DNA of 64,000 nt from Antedon bifida (lineage: Eukaryota > Echinodermata > Crinoidea > Comatulida > Antedonidae). Location: the NCBI GenBank assembly GCA_963402885.1, contig OY727101.1, positions 20,560,417 through 20,624,416 on the forward strand, written 5' to 3'. The translations under genes were made by a program, and so were the position numbers. Positions 29,501 through 40,820 of this stretch are shown in pieces; within the stretch, counting starts at the first letter, position 1, and every line of letters begins with the position of its first letter. The notes beneath the pieces were generated by a model. That model was not told where the DNA came from, did no database searches, and was given only the letters and a program-made list of their open reading frames with translations.

Positions 29501-32500
29501 TAGAACTATGGATGAGAAACGCCTTCAAAACGTTCCAATTTTAAGACTATAAGTTACAGTGCCCCGGCTTTAACTGGTAATCAAATAAATTTTAAAGTAA
29601 ACATTAATTGTTAATTAATTTGCCTTAAGATGGTAAAATAAATTAAGCTGTAGTATTGCTCAGTGGAAAGAGTGAATGCTTCGTATGAATATTATTACTG
29701 TAAGTGTAAAATATGGAAGAAGAACCTTAGTTTCAGTTGCATACTAATATACTGTCTTGTTTTTGTTTGCTAACTAACAACTCTATTACTGTATAATGTA
29801 ACATATTGCTTTACTGCTTGTTGTATCACTTCTGTAATTGTTTAATTAAATTATGTTGATTTGAGAAATATTAATAGATTAGCTGTGTGTAATTGTTTTT
29901 TAAAAATTGTCTGTTATGTAATACATTTATGATTTGTCCAAATTCTTCCTTGGCAGCTATTTCTGAATAATAATGGTAACTAAAGTAAATAAAACAAATA
30001 ATTGTAAAGAAAATTGGTAAAAAAAATATTAATAAAACAAATTTTGTTTTGTTTTTTAGGATGAAGACTATAAAAATGGGAATGACGATGAGGTAATGAA
30101 TTTGTTATTTGTATCAATAACTATCATTCATAACACAATAATAATAATTAGTATTGTAAACCACCTGGATTTAGAACAGTATGTGTGTGCAGTATCATGG
30201 GAACATTCTGTGATACAGTGTTACATGTGAACCTGTATCATATTTACCACATCACATTGGAAAAATGAAAAATCGGGACACTTCAAAAAGTTCTCTTTTT
30301 TTTTAATGCATCCAACATATAGGGTAAGAATACTTAAATTATTTTTACAATAATTGTTGTAAAATTGATTGTTTATTAGGAATTAGATATTAAGGATGAA
30401 GAATTTCAACCTGCCGAACAAGTGCTTGGTCTACAACATCACGAACTACAGGTAAATGGTTACCATCACACCCATTCCTTATAAATTATGTTCATTTTTA
30501 CAATAGATAATTAAAATTGAAGATAAACATGAATTTTACACAATCCATACATACAGTACAGCTTTTGATCCGATACCATATGTAAAATGTCCTACTGTAT
30601 GTTTTAAATTTCTAGTTTCTAGTTTTAATTATTGTATTTCATTTCTTTTCTTTTTTTAAAACTTGATTTAGTCTTTTGATATGCTGTTTATTTTTTAATA
30701 TGAATCAATCTACTAATAGACAAACAGCAATGTTACTGTATCCAGAGGAAGTGATTCTAGCATGCAGTATGATGCCACCTCTGGCAGCAGCCAGTGGCAA
30801 CCAGCGTCATCTCTTGACGATCAAGCACTGTTGCTGGAGAGTTTGGAAGAACAGGAGAAACAGTTCTTTGCAGTGGAAGATGAAGAGGAGGATGATGATG
30901 ATGATGAGAATGAGACATCCATAATTATCTATCCTACTATTGGTGACACATCATCTGCACAAGACAGGTAAGTTTACCCCGTTTCTCATCACCTAGTAAG
31001 TCTCAGACACACATGGGGGTATACACCATAAAGAACTCTGGTGCAGACGCCCCGGTCAGTTTCTTTATTCCTTTGGATTAATACTTTTTATATATAATAA
31101 TTATTATTTTCTTTAGTGCAACTTTTCAAGTAACAGAGACATCATTTATTGGAAGAAAATCACGGAAAAGTTCACGAGAGGAGAAAACAGAAGGAGACCA
31201 AGACACAGGTAAAAGAAAGATCTGACCAATAGTTACATTACATACATTCTGTATTTAGTTTATATATCACATAATTAGGTTTAGGTAAAAGAAACATAAG
31301 AATGTAACAAACATCCCAAACAACATGGCAAAAATAGTAGAAAACACATCCAAAAGGCATAAAATTTAGATTGTTAAAAAAAAAAAATTACAGTTAAGAA
31401 TTACATTATTAGGAAACAATTTGTTTGTTACCTTTTGTTCTTCATTACTGTTAAAACTCAATTTACTTCAAGTTGATAGATTGAAAATAACTATGTTCTG
31501 TATTAGGAATGTTTTTTTTTAAATGTCATTATATTGTGATTATAAGCAGAATACAATACATGTCATTATTATAGGTGGTATTGCTGACAACTCTGATGAT
31601 GAGGATGACGAGGAGGAAGAAGACGAAGATGAGAGTCAGGAATCATCACCATCCAACAATATTGAAGTGAATGGAGATAAAGACAGCCCTCAGACACCGG
31701 ATGACGAGGATGATCAGAAGTTCCTAAAAAAGAATTATATATTCAAGGAGAAAGCATTGTTTGGGAAGTGTATGGAGCAACTTGAAGCCCAATTTGAAGC
31801 CCAATTCGCCAGTGGGTTAGATTTCCCAGGAAGACTGAGCTTGTCATCAAAGTTCTTGTCAAAAGCTCAACATAGTAATATAAGGTACATGATAATGTTT
31901 ATTGTTTGCACTATTCCAATGGCACTGTCAAAAACACAAGAACAAGTGAGTTTTGAGAAGTAACTTGAAGCTGTCCAGAGCCTAGCTTCAACAGTCCTAT
32001 TTTCTATAAAATAATTTCCACAATATTTGTATAATTTATTCATAGAGGACGGATCGAACCTGTTTCAATCAACTTTCACATACCAGTAAACACAGGCGAG
32101 GTATGTATTACTAATATAAATTACTATTATATGACATACAGTAACGTAATATTATGTTCTACATTTTATTTTAAGCACATTATGTTTTACTAATATGAAA
32201 CAATGTAAGGTCAGCACAACTGTACATAAGTAAAAACTGTTGAACCAGCAGAACTACTGTCCCACATGTTTTTATATTCATGCAATGGAATAAATAATTG
32301 CATTCGGTAAAAGAAGACATGGGTCCCCACCCGACAGTGATTTAGTTCACTTTTGGGGTGCCCTCTCTCATGTTCTGGCTGTTATTTATTATGTTTGTGT
32401 TTTTATTGTTTTGTTATTGTTTGAGAAAAAAAACAAGTTCTATTTTCACCTCATGAAAATATCTGTACCATTGCACTCATAAACATTCATTATTTGTATA

Positions 32501-35500
32501 TATTGTCAGCTAATGGGAACCATGTGCAGCGCTTTATAAGTGTTAGTTACAGAAATAAGACTGGGATTTTGTCAATAAGTATATGCTATTCTGGGGCATG
32601 TCATGTCATCCTGTAGATAGTAGGCTTGGGTAGGGCTATGGAAGTAAAAGTAGTACAGTACAATAGAGGGTTTATGTTATTCATTTTGTCTGCATCATAA
32701 TTATTGTGTGATGTATTAGTACCTACAGCGAAGAAAGGAAGAAATGGCGCGAGCCGTTGACGAGACTAGGAAACGTCTACAAGCCGTAAGTGGTGCCACA
32801 CAATTCACACATATTGGACCTAATATCATTCCCTGCGATGCTTTGTTTATATCTTGTTGCTAGGCTTTTTGTGTGATGTCATTTTTGTACATTGTTGGTG
32901 TGGTTATAAAATAGTATGAAAAGAAAAGAGATACAACCTTTGTTGAATTTGTATGTACCATAGTACTGAATAACGCAAATTTCTACTAGAAATGGAATAA
33001 ACATAAGAAATGCGTATACATTTTTACATTTTACAAACCTATTTGGGTTCCTGAGTTTAAAGCCTGATTCTGCCACTGTACCATGATACTTATTATTACC
33101 AAAGAGTTGCCACTAACTGCAGTATAATTTGATTTTAAGGCTCACTTACAATTTTACCAGTAAGGAAATATTTTAAAAACCTAAAATGGTATATTTAGAG
33201 ATATGGGCTATAATTATTACAGATGAGGCTGGATTTTTATCTGAACCTCAGCTCTTAATACTCAATACATTATGTTATGAGGTGTTTAGTGTGTTTACAT
33301 CCTTCATTTCTCGAGAATAAGGATGTCCCCAAGGAGGGATATCCCAAATGAAGGGTTCTACCGTATTGCATATAAATTCAACGTATTGTTGTTCTCTTTT
33401 CATCACTCTGCTGGTCTTTGAATGTTTACTGTAGTTATAGAGATTGATCTGGTAGTTTTTACATAATCATAAGCAGCAAGAAAAACATTCATTTATTTCT
33501 TATAATATACTTTATATTACAGTATGATGCATGGTGTTCTAATCTTGAGTGATCAAGTCTTCTTTATTCAAATTGTTTATAAGAGTGCTCTAACAAACAC
33601 ATACATCACCGTTTCATAATTATTAATATTTTTAATATTATTAATTTTTATTTTAATAATATTAATATAAATTTAATATTATTAATTTTTATTTTAATAT
33701 CAATTTTTATTTTAATATTAATTTTTATTTAAATATTAATTTTTATTTAATATTATTTTTGTTTTATTTTTGTTTTTTATTAACTCTCTAACACATTACA
33801 TATTCCATGCATGATGTTTATCATATGTTTGAATTATATTCAAATTTCCGATTCTACAGTATATTCACATTGTTCACTAAGGAAACTGAAATATTTTGTT
33901 AAAACATTTCCACACTAAAAATATATTTAAAAAATCATATATTATTAATATTTTGCTTTATATTATTATTAATATTGTTTACACCTACTAAATAATTATT
34001 TTTGTTTTCACATTTTTACTAAACAATTGTTATTTCCACTTAACACACAATGGGATAAAATATATTATTTTGTTTTGAAAATTCCACATGCAGGAGGATT
34101 TTTTGCTTGTGTGAAATAGTATAAATATTATTGCTACATTATTTTGTATATTTTGAAGTGTAATCAATAAACTAAAAGAAGGAATAATGTTGTAGAAAGT
34201 GAAGTACATGTTTGATATGAATATTTTTTTATTTGAACCATACTTTTTTTTTATAACTAAACTATACACAGAACTGAATTGGTCTTAAAGTAGTTTAGGA
34301 AAACATCTAATAAACTCCTTGATGCAAAGATAACTGTAATTCATAGTAGTACGTAAACATAAATAGATATAGTATGGTAATGCAAAATAACATACTAAGA
34401 TTGTTTACAGCAATTAATCAGTATAGTCATTAACTGTTAACTATTACCTGTCTTTATAGTCGCTCTCCAATTAAAATTAATAACAAAATAAATTGACGCT
34501 TTAATTTTTGTAGAAGCTACAACTCTGTGATTGTTGTTTTAGTTTTGTAGAATTTACAAATTACACAAGTTTCTTCCTCACTCCTATCCCTATCAGCAAC
34601 ATATTTTATTTGGTTTTAAAACACGGACTCCCTGTTGAATGATTCATATTCAAGATTTTCACTTTATTGTAAAACAGTTTAGATTTTATCATTTGTTATT
34701 CTTCCTACAAACTCTGTTCATCCAATATCTTAAAGACTTGCATTTCCAAAATATAAAATCTTCTGAATAAATTACCCCTTTCTATTGCAATTTCATTCAT
34801 AAGAACCTAAAAACTTTAGTTATATCATAGTTGTGATCATTGTTGAACTTCTGACGTACCTTGGCTGATTAAGGATGACGCCATACTGGGTGGATTGAGA
34901 GCTGGATTTTGTTGAATTTCACTCTCTAGTAATATAATACATCTATATTTTTAAATGTATGGTTTTTTAAATTATATTTTTGTCAATAAAACCATTACAA
35001 TTTGTTTACAGCTTGGATGGAATTCGACAAAGAAACCAGATGTAGTATGGGACGCTGGACTCAAAAGAGTCGGCGATAATTTGAAAGATACAGATTCTAT
35101 CAAAAAACTTAAAAATGTATCACTAAGCAATAACAAAAAGATCATAGATAACAGTACTATCACACCAGAGAATACCAATGGAAGAGTGTTGCAGGAAAGA
35201 GGCTGCCATCGTGATGTCACACCAGACCACCGGAGAAACTTGTCTGATTCATCCACAACCACTGAGGAGGATTCTCCACCTTTGAATGACACTGAGAAAG
35301 AGAATTTCAAAAATAGATATGAGAAAAAGAAAGTATCTAATACAAGTAAGAACAGAATGGATAGATTGAAAGCTAGAAGAGGAAGTAAAGGAACAGGTGA
35401 TATGAAGAAGGCGCAATCTATGACTGACCTCAGGTCACCAGATGGTAAGTGCATTTTTTCCGTGGATAGAATTGATAATTCTTTAGTAGTATTCATCAGA

Positions 35501-38500
35501 ACTAAAGCTCTATCTACACTATCAAACTAGTTTAACAAAAAAGTGTGGTGTGCCCAAATATGGCAGTGATATGCCCAAATATGATAGTGATATGCCCAAA
35601 TATGATAGTGATATGACATCATCATGTCCATATATGGGCACAACACTTTTAATTAACATAAAGTTTGATAGTGTAGAGAGAGTTTAAGCAATAACAGTAC
35701 TGCTGATACTAGAACTAATGCCTCTTGAACACTACTACTAACATTCTGCCACTACTACTAATGAATGCTCTACAACTACCAAGACACTTGTACTGCTGCT
35801 TACTAATAACACTACTAACACTACTTAGTACTAAATGAATTATGACGCTACTTAATACTACAGTAATACTGGTCACTTTCACTACCACTTCTACTAACTA
35901 TACTACTAACATTCTATCACTATTACTAATGAATGCTCTACAACTACTGTGTCACTATGCTGCTGCCTACTAAACACTACTAACTACTACTACTATGAAT
36001 TCTGATGGAACTAATTGATTTCTGACTACTACTCCCATTTCTACTATAGTACTAATGTTGCTACTACTACTACAGTACTACAAATAATGCAGTTGCTACA
36101 ACTCCCCCAAAACCACCAAAATTCTTTTTTGTCATTAAAAACACATTCGGAATACCAGAATTAACCAAAAAAACCAGATATAGACCATGGAGAAATACTT
36201 ATCTTATTTCTCCATGACTGCAGACCAATGGTTTCCGGTATTTGGAGAGTTTACTGTGTAGTACATCTTAGTCTATATTCTATACTTCTAAACACTACTA
36301 CTATATGAAAGCTAATACTGTTCAACTACTGTGTCTTACTACACTAGTACTAACATTACTACCACTTATACTATGAACACTGTACTACTACTAAACTACT
36401 ACTACTAGTACTGCTACTACCATTACAACTTCTGTAGCTGAAACTACAACTACTGATTATAAGACTACAAAATTATTATACTATTTTTTCATAGACATAG
36501 AGGACGATGGCAATTCGAAATCTCCATCCAAAAAGTTAGTCCAGCGATATCGTACACGTAGTCACAGCCGAGACCGTAAACAAATTGACGATCAGTCAAC
36601 TACTAAGCTTAAACGTCGTGCACGGTCTGAACAGAACTTGCAGGCGACGCCGTCCAGGCCAAAACGTTCATATGAAGCTGGAACAATGAGCTCCATGGCA
36701 AAGAAGAACTCAAAAACACCGCCTCAGTCGCCAACGTCAAAGATTGCAAAGGGAAAATCACTTGAGAACTTGTCTTCACGAAGACAAAGTGATCCTAAAA
36801 TCGATCCTAAAAATCTTTCAGGAAAAAATAATTCTTCATATTACAAATCAACAGATAGTTTATCGACTTTAAATAAGAAAATTCCACAAACTGATAATGA
36901 ATCCAAATTTTTACGGAGAAGGAGTAGAAGCGTTTCGGAAGAAGACAAGACATCGGACATGAACTCTAAACCTTTGAACTCTGAACCTTTGAACTCTGAA
37001 GTACCAGAAGCGGATACTTCTAACCGTCCAAAATCACCAAGATCAACCCCACTGCCGCGTGATAAAAGTAGAAGCCCACCACACATGCGTAGCCGGTCTT
37101 CTCCGGCCACGGGAGAAAGAAAACGAGAAAAGCGAGCAAGTGACTATGCAAATAATAACGGTAGTAGTGATGATAACTCAACCAAAGATTCCTTAGATAA
37201 GAAAATGATGCCGCCTCCAGACACAAACACGATCATCAAGAATAAAGCGGTAATACCACCGGGTAACGCTCATTCCACCAAAGTTAGTCCTGAACGTCTT
37301 GATAGAATAACAAAGCATAAAGTAGCCAGTCGTATTTTAAATAAGAATGCATCGATTCGTGTATCGGAAATTCCAAGTGACATTTCTAATGTAAATGATT
37401 CTATAGAAGACAATTCTATAAATGGACTTCCAAAGACAATGAGCAATAACGTTGATAAACAAGACACTAAAATGACAACAATTGCACCGCTTCAAACAAA
37501 ACAAGGTAATCTATTTTGAATTAAGAACGAGATCAAGAATTTTTATTTTTGAGCTTTCAAAGTTGATTTAAATTTGTATGAAAAAAAGTAAATGAATGAA
37601 AATTAATGATTATTACAAATTTTACTTTTTTTCTTTTGTAGATGAAATTAGCATCAACGACTTCTCGGATTCTATAAATGAAATGAAGTCTGCATTTTCC
37701 AAATGTTTGGAAATGTTTAAAACGGTGAATGTTTATAATTTTTTTAAATAATAAAAATCCTTTGGACAAAAGATTAATTGATAGTATTGAGGCTGTTGGG
37801 TAATTTGTTATGCTTTAATGCGAATATGTGTACTGTATCATGATAAGTTGATAAATCCAAAGGCAAATTACTGAAAAAATGACCATGCCAACGGAGATAC
37901 CAGTAAAGCAATCAGAAATGTTGGGTAACACCAAATAATCCTTCCTCAGTCCAAGTGTAACTTTATAATCAATTTCTTAATCTATGTTTCCTCCTTGACA
38001 CAGTAAACCACTGAAAAGTTCTTGGCATGCTCAACATGTTTAAATCCACTAATTACATGATTTTGCTTAGGCTTAGGTTAGGTTCTCTGGTATGTAATCT
38101 CTTAATCTATAGTTCATCCAGCCACTTCATAAATTGAGTTTTAACTACCATTAATTTTCTTCTCCAGGTTCAAAGTTCGTCCACTTCAGTTGGTGAAAAT
38201 GATCGTCAATCAATGGTTGACATGTTCTCTTCCACCTTTCAAACAATGGACCAATCAGCCAAAGACGCTCTTCCATCTTTACGTTCGTCCCCACGTCCGG
38301 TCAGACACGGTAACAATTCTCCAACTCCGTTTTCCGTCACAAACTTTGAGTCTTTCAAACCTACCAATCAGCACTCTAAACTTAACGGCGTTGGTGGTGA
38401 CCTCGAGTCGGCTGGAACGTACTCTTTGTTAGAACAGTACTCATCAATGCTTGTGAATATGGTACAAAATAAATTGACGGCAAGTGAAAAGAAGCAATCG

Positions 38501-38566
38501 TTAATAGATGATACGGACAGTAGCAGTGCAGATGATGCAACCACCGACAAAGTCTGTTATGTTTAA
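2641..38566 (+). CDS. MAPKBP1: MAPKBP1/WDR62-like WD40 scaffold protein, complete gene (34 coding exons)
   Basis: The spliced model has 5559 coding bases and gives 1852 residues plus a TAA stop; every junction keeps phase. It is clearly orthologous to the vertebrate pair MAPKBP1 and WDR62. Residues 1-41 form a basic N-terminus, about 42-725 the WD40 propellers, about 726-1355 a charged linker, and about 1356-1852 a Ser/Lys-rich region ending in short predicted helices. The vertebrate proteins are JNK-pathway scaffolds at centrosomes and spindle poles. Short matches include 'GLVAYPAGC', '[11 protein letters not shown]', '[13 protein letters not shown]' and '[10 protein letters not shown]' at the C-terminus. 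The ATG at 2641 is the first in frame; the open frame runs upstream to a TTG at 2596, which is not a credible start. At 1852 residues it is longer than the human proteins (about 1515). Non-vertebrates usually have one gene, so it probably predates the MAPKBP1/WDR62 split; the sequence leans toward MAPKBP1. Confidence 0.93.
10935..11012 (+). repeat. Tandem duplication of a 3' splice site (44-bp period)
   Basis: About 34 bp ending 'ttctttcagatg' occurs twice, at 10935-10968 and 10979-11012, in front of MAPKBP1-like exon 3. The downstream AG (11008-11009) is the one that preserves phase. Use of the upstream copy would add 44 bases and a TGA after about ten codons. Confidence 0.85.
13080..13160. 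repeat. Dispersed repeat, fragment 1 of a four-member family
   Basis: Contains 'gaccttcagggcctaacaaa', then 'tttaatgagggtgccctc'. Related text, with alternating 'gtgtcc', 'ccttaat' and 'gaataggag' words, recurs at 16480-16605, 19865-20030 and 33305-33370, all in introns of the MAPKBP1-like gene. Element type not recognised. Confidence 0.5.
16480..16605. repeat. Dispersed repeat, fragment 2 of a four-member family
   Basis: Shows 'ttgggacctcaacaaagttt', 'attgggtgtcctctgaatag' and 'ggagtcctaaagtacggttt', the same order of words as the copy at 19865-20030. It lies in the intron after exon 8. No coding content. Confidence 0.5.
19865..20030. repeat. Dispersed repeat, longest copy of the four-member family
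   Basis: The sequence runs from 'gaacaccgtcagagcccaac' through 'gtcctcttaatagaggtgta' to 'gaataggagtgtcccaatgg' and 'gttttactgta'. It is the most complete copy of the family seen also near 13.1, 16.5 and 33.3 kb. It could be a short non-autonomous element. Confidence 0.5.
21631..21797. mobile_element. MITE-like foldback element, copy 1
   Basis: Begins 'aaagctctgtctactctaat', continues 'aaactttatgtgacaaaaaa' and 'tgcccatatacgg', and ends 'gtttgatagtgtagg'. The ends are inverted relative to each other, and the body shares 'tatgcccatata' words with the copy at 35504-35687. It sits directly after exon 12 of the WD40 gene. It is diverged and has no coding capacity, so a non-autonomous DNA element is inferred. 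Confidence 0.55.
23900..24270. mobile_element. SINE-like dispersed element (tentative)
   Basis: The sequence contains 'ttcagatgagacgttaagct' followed by 'gtcctgtgtgcaacatgg', wording I associate with SINE bodies common in marine invertebrates. No convincing pol III A and B boxes were found, so it may be a truncated body. It lies in the intron between exons 13 and 14. A repeat-library search would decide. Confidence 0.4.
26857..32785 (+). CDS. MAPKBP1-like: charged linker exons 19-30
   Basis: Coding exons: 26857-27029, 27395-27456, 27614-27761, 28122-28195, 28765-28827, 30060-30092, 30380-30451, 30720-30967, 31117-31208, 31575-31884, 32046-32100, 32720-32785. They cover about residues 746-1211. 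Exon 20 keeps 'LPSWAKKQ', matching 'LPLWAKRL' of human WDR62, and exon 21 keeps '[10 protein letters not shown]'. Exons 26 and 28 each encode an acidic run (E/D only, 9-13 residues). Exon 28 also encodes '[10 protein letters not shown]' then 'KFLKKN', a phospho-type motif with counterparts in both human paralogues (PQTPEQEKFL, PQTPDQEQFL), followed by '[11 protein letters not shown]'. In-frame alternative splice sites are visible at 28166 (GTGAGT) and 32728 (CTACAG). The linker is likely disordered. Confidence 0.85.
27859..28022. mobile_element. MITE-like element copy 2 (truncated) and adjoining repeat
   Basis: From 27859 the text 'agctctatctacactatcaa' and 'actttatgtgtcaaaaaatg' matches the left end of the foldback at 35504-35687. 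It breaks off near 27930. At 27970-28020 a second repeat, 'acacattcagaataccagaa' then 'aaaccagatatagg', matches 36147-36187. Both repeat types are thus paired twice within introns of the same gene. Confidence 0.55.
33620..33780. repeat. AT-only low-complexity tract
   Basis: Iterated 'ttaatatt', 'tttttatttt' and 'attaattttt' blocks in the long intron between exons 30 and 31. The sequence is almost entirely A and T and shows no other signal. Confidence 0.7.
35012..38566 (+). CDS. MAPKBP1-like: Ser/Lys-rich tail and C-terminal helices, exons 31-34
   Basis: Coding exons: 35012-35444, 36495-37505 (1011 bp, the largest), 37642-37724, 38168-38566. They cover about residues 1212-1852. Exon 31 contains '[12 protein letters not shown]', like 'LQKAQSVHSL' in human MAPKBP1. 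Exon 32 is low in hydrophobic residues and rich in Ser, Lys, Arg and Pro, with RSRS and SPR patches that look like phosphorylation sites. Exon 33 encodes an amphipathic stretch '[19 protein letters not shown]', and exon 34 ends with '[17 protein letters not shown]', corresponding to the C-terminal dimerization helices known in MAPKBP1 and WDR62. The extra length of this protein relative to human lies mainly here. Confidence 0.85.
35504..35687. mobile_element. MITE-like foldback element, best copy
   Basis: The left arm (about 35504-35560: 'aaagctctatctacactatc', then 'gtgcccaaatatgg') and right arm (about 35622-35687: 'ccatatatgggcac', then 'gtttgatagtgtagag') are inverted copies of each other over roughly 57 bp with scattered mismatches. 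Between them a 21-bp unit, 'tgcccaaatatgatagtgat', is tandemly repeated about three times. Related copies are at 21631 and 27859. There is no ORF, so a non-autonomous DNA transposon is the best reading. It lies in the intron after exon 31. Confidence 0.7.
35690..36470. repeat. Imperfect ACT/CTA trinucleotide tract
   Basis: Nearly 800 bp of degenerate 'actactact' text fill most of the intron between exons 31 and 32, interrupted at 36110-36260 by the repeat also seen at 27970-28020. It resembles an old expanded trinucleotide array. Confidence 0.7.
37850..37916. repeat. Dispersed repeat shared with 62670-62740
   Basis: The stretch 'ataaatccaaaggcaaatta', then 'gaaaaaatgacca' and 'ggagatac', recurs at 62670-62740 in an intron of calpain B. 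It lies in the intron after exon 33. Type unknown. Confidence 0.55.
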
Positions 38567-38574
38567 TAAATAGA

Positions 38575-38645
38575 GGAGAGACAGCTAGTAGTTAGCCTTC
38601 CATTCAAGAGTCTGGGGTTCAAATCCTTCCAAAGTACCGAAGATT
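38575..38645 (+). repeat. tRNA-like (SINE head) fragment just after the stop codon
   Basis: The text 'agctagtagttagcc', then 'gagtctggggttcaaatcct', has a pol III A-box-like segment followed about 35 bp later by a B box GGTTCAAATCC. It is not a full tRNA: the acceptor stem does not close. A degenerate tRNA-derived SINE head is likely. Confidence 0.45.
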
Positions 38646-39332
38646 TTTTAGGTAATCTGTGTTTTTTAAATTTTATTATTTATTGTCAGGCAAAAAGTAA
38701 ATAATAATAATAATAATAATAGTAATGCTCTTTAAATATTCACTAGGGAATATTATTATTATTTACTTTAATTTTAGAAGGAAAAAAATGTTTACGAAAG
38801 TAAAGATGTGAAACAAAACTAATTGGATAACTTTCTGCTAGATTTCAACTTTTCTTCAGTACTTTAATTTAATGATATTATTTATAAAAAAAACGTTGCT
38901 TTTGGAGTACAGTGTCCGTAACCTCACAAAAGCAAGAAAAAGTTTGTATTTTGATCAGGAATAATTTTTTATTATTTTTTATGAGCACAAAGATCCAGTT
39001 TGTATCATGTGACTAGTTGTGTGAACACGCAAGTAGTCTGGAAAATGTTTTAGTGAAAATGTTCATGTTAACATGTTAACTACATTGATTTTATATTTCA
39101 GGAAAACTATAATGGACAGATTAATTTATCGTTTCTGATTAAATTTGTACTTCAATGCATATCTTAATCTCTATCTTAATCTCTATGTAGTGTGCGTAAT
39201 TTAGTACTCCTCCACACAAATTTGATCTTTAGACCTTATATATGAATTTGATCTTTCCTTTTGATTTCCTATTTAAAAACCAAGACACCACCAGATTCTT
39301 TGTGCTGTATCTCCATATACTAAAATATTTGC

Positions 39333-39489
39333 CCAGTATCATAGGAATATTCGGTATACAGCATCTCATTTGAATCACATGTGCTGCCTATATCATGTAA
39401 GGTTGAGGTTGAGGTCATGGTCTATGATACTAGGTCATACATGTGAAACACATGTGATGCTGTATTATGGAATATTCCTATGATACTGG
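39333..39489. repeat. Inverted repeat (hairpin) in the 3' UTR
   Basis: 'ccagtatcataggaatattc' at 39333-39352 is perfectly inverted at 39470-39489. The pairing continues inward more loosely (tacagcatc against gatgctgta, cacatgtg on both sides). In RNA this could fold into a hairpin with arms of about 50 bases. It may be a small foldback element. Confidence 0.75.
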
Positions 39490-40820
39490 AGAAATCCAGA
39501 ATCTGGCACTGAGAATCTGGTGTACATTCTGTAGCATAAATGTTCTTAAACAAAACATTTTTGTTTGTTTTTTCGTCCAGTTTTTGTGTACTGAAGTCCA
39601 CCACATCTTCACCTATTTTGTAAAGATGCTATTGCTAATTAGATTTTGATATTAAGGTTTTTATACAGAGTCGTAATTCGTGCACGATTTTATAGGATTG
39701 AGTTTGATGGAAAATAATTTAATAGTTAAATGAATTATAATCATTTATTGAGTACTGTAAGTTGCAATTTAGATATCTCCTACTATATATTGTCAGGAAT
39801 AGCTATGCTATAATAATGTTGCTACCACCTTGATAAACAGTAATAAAGCATCTATCACTATTTATTTCATTCATAACATCTTATCAAATACGATATCTTG
39901 ACATTACACAAAAGATACATGTGCACTTGTTATATTAAATAATGTTTCTACTAAACTTATTGATCACTAATATAAATTCTGATTCACAATTTCAAATACG
40001 GTTCCCTAGACGTCATTTCTAGTGAGTTAAGATGATGTAAACAAAATGAAGTGTTATTTTTAACGTGAAGGTACCCTCCAGAACTGTTTGTAGGTCTTCA
40101 CTTCACAATTTTTTGGGGGGATCATGTCAAAATTATACTACTACAGTAACTATATGTTTTACTGCAATCAAGTTATGCCTTTATATTTGTTTCATGGTAG
40201 ATGATAAGTCATGTCATATGACCATAAACAAAATGTAGTTTACTGCAGAAACTGATTGTTACTGCAGCAGAGTGGAATATTAATTTTGACATTGTCCCTT
40301 CCTAATCAGAATATTGTCGATTCAGAGCATCTTCACTGTGTCCAGAGCTGTATAAATAATATGGCAATTAGTTTAACTCGATTCTGTGAGTACCTCTGAT
40401 TGGTCAAGACACTCGACTCCACTTGACTATCTTGTCACCAACAGGCAAGTGGTAGATATTACAAATAAACTTCCAGCACTGATGTTCTGTTGTAAAGGAT
40501 AATCAGATCCCTTGCGGATGTGAGAGGTTCACAATTATGCTATCTTTTTATGAATAATAATTGCCAATATTTATAAAGCTCTGACTAGAAATTTCCACTG
40601 CATTATTTTATCACTAATTATTAACCATGCAAAGACATGTTTTTGTTTGATTTATTCTTTAAAAAAATGTGTAATAATTAATATACAGCACAAATGTTAC
40701 TGTTTCTTGTGAACTGTTTCAACTGTTAAAAGCACTGCTGCCAATTTGGCAGTTTGTACGCTTTATATTTCTTTATTTTGGGAGGGGAGGGTGAGGATAA
40801 AGGGATGGCAATTATGGATA

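Noticed and set aside
34972..35496. 174-codon minus-strand ORF
   Set aside because: It is antisense to the well-supported exon 31 of the WD40 gene and shows no domain.
38575..38645. A functional tRNA gene after the WD40 stop codon
   Set aside because: A and B boxes are present, but the acceptor and anticodon stems do not close; read as a SINE fragment.
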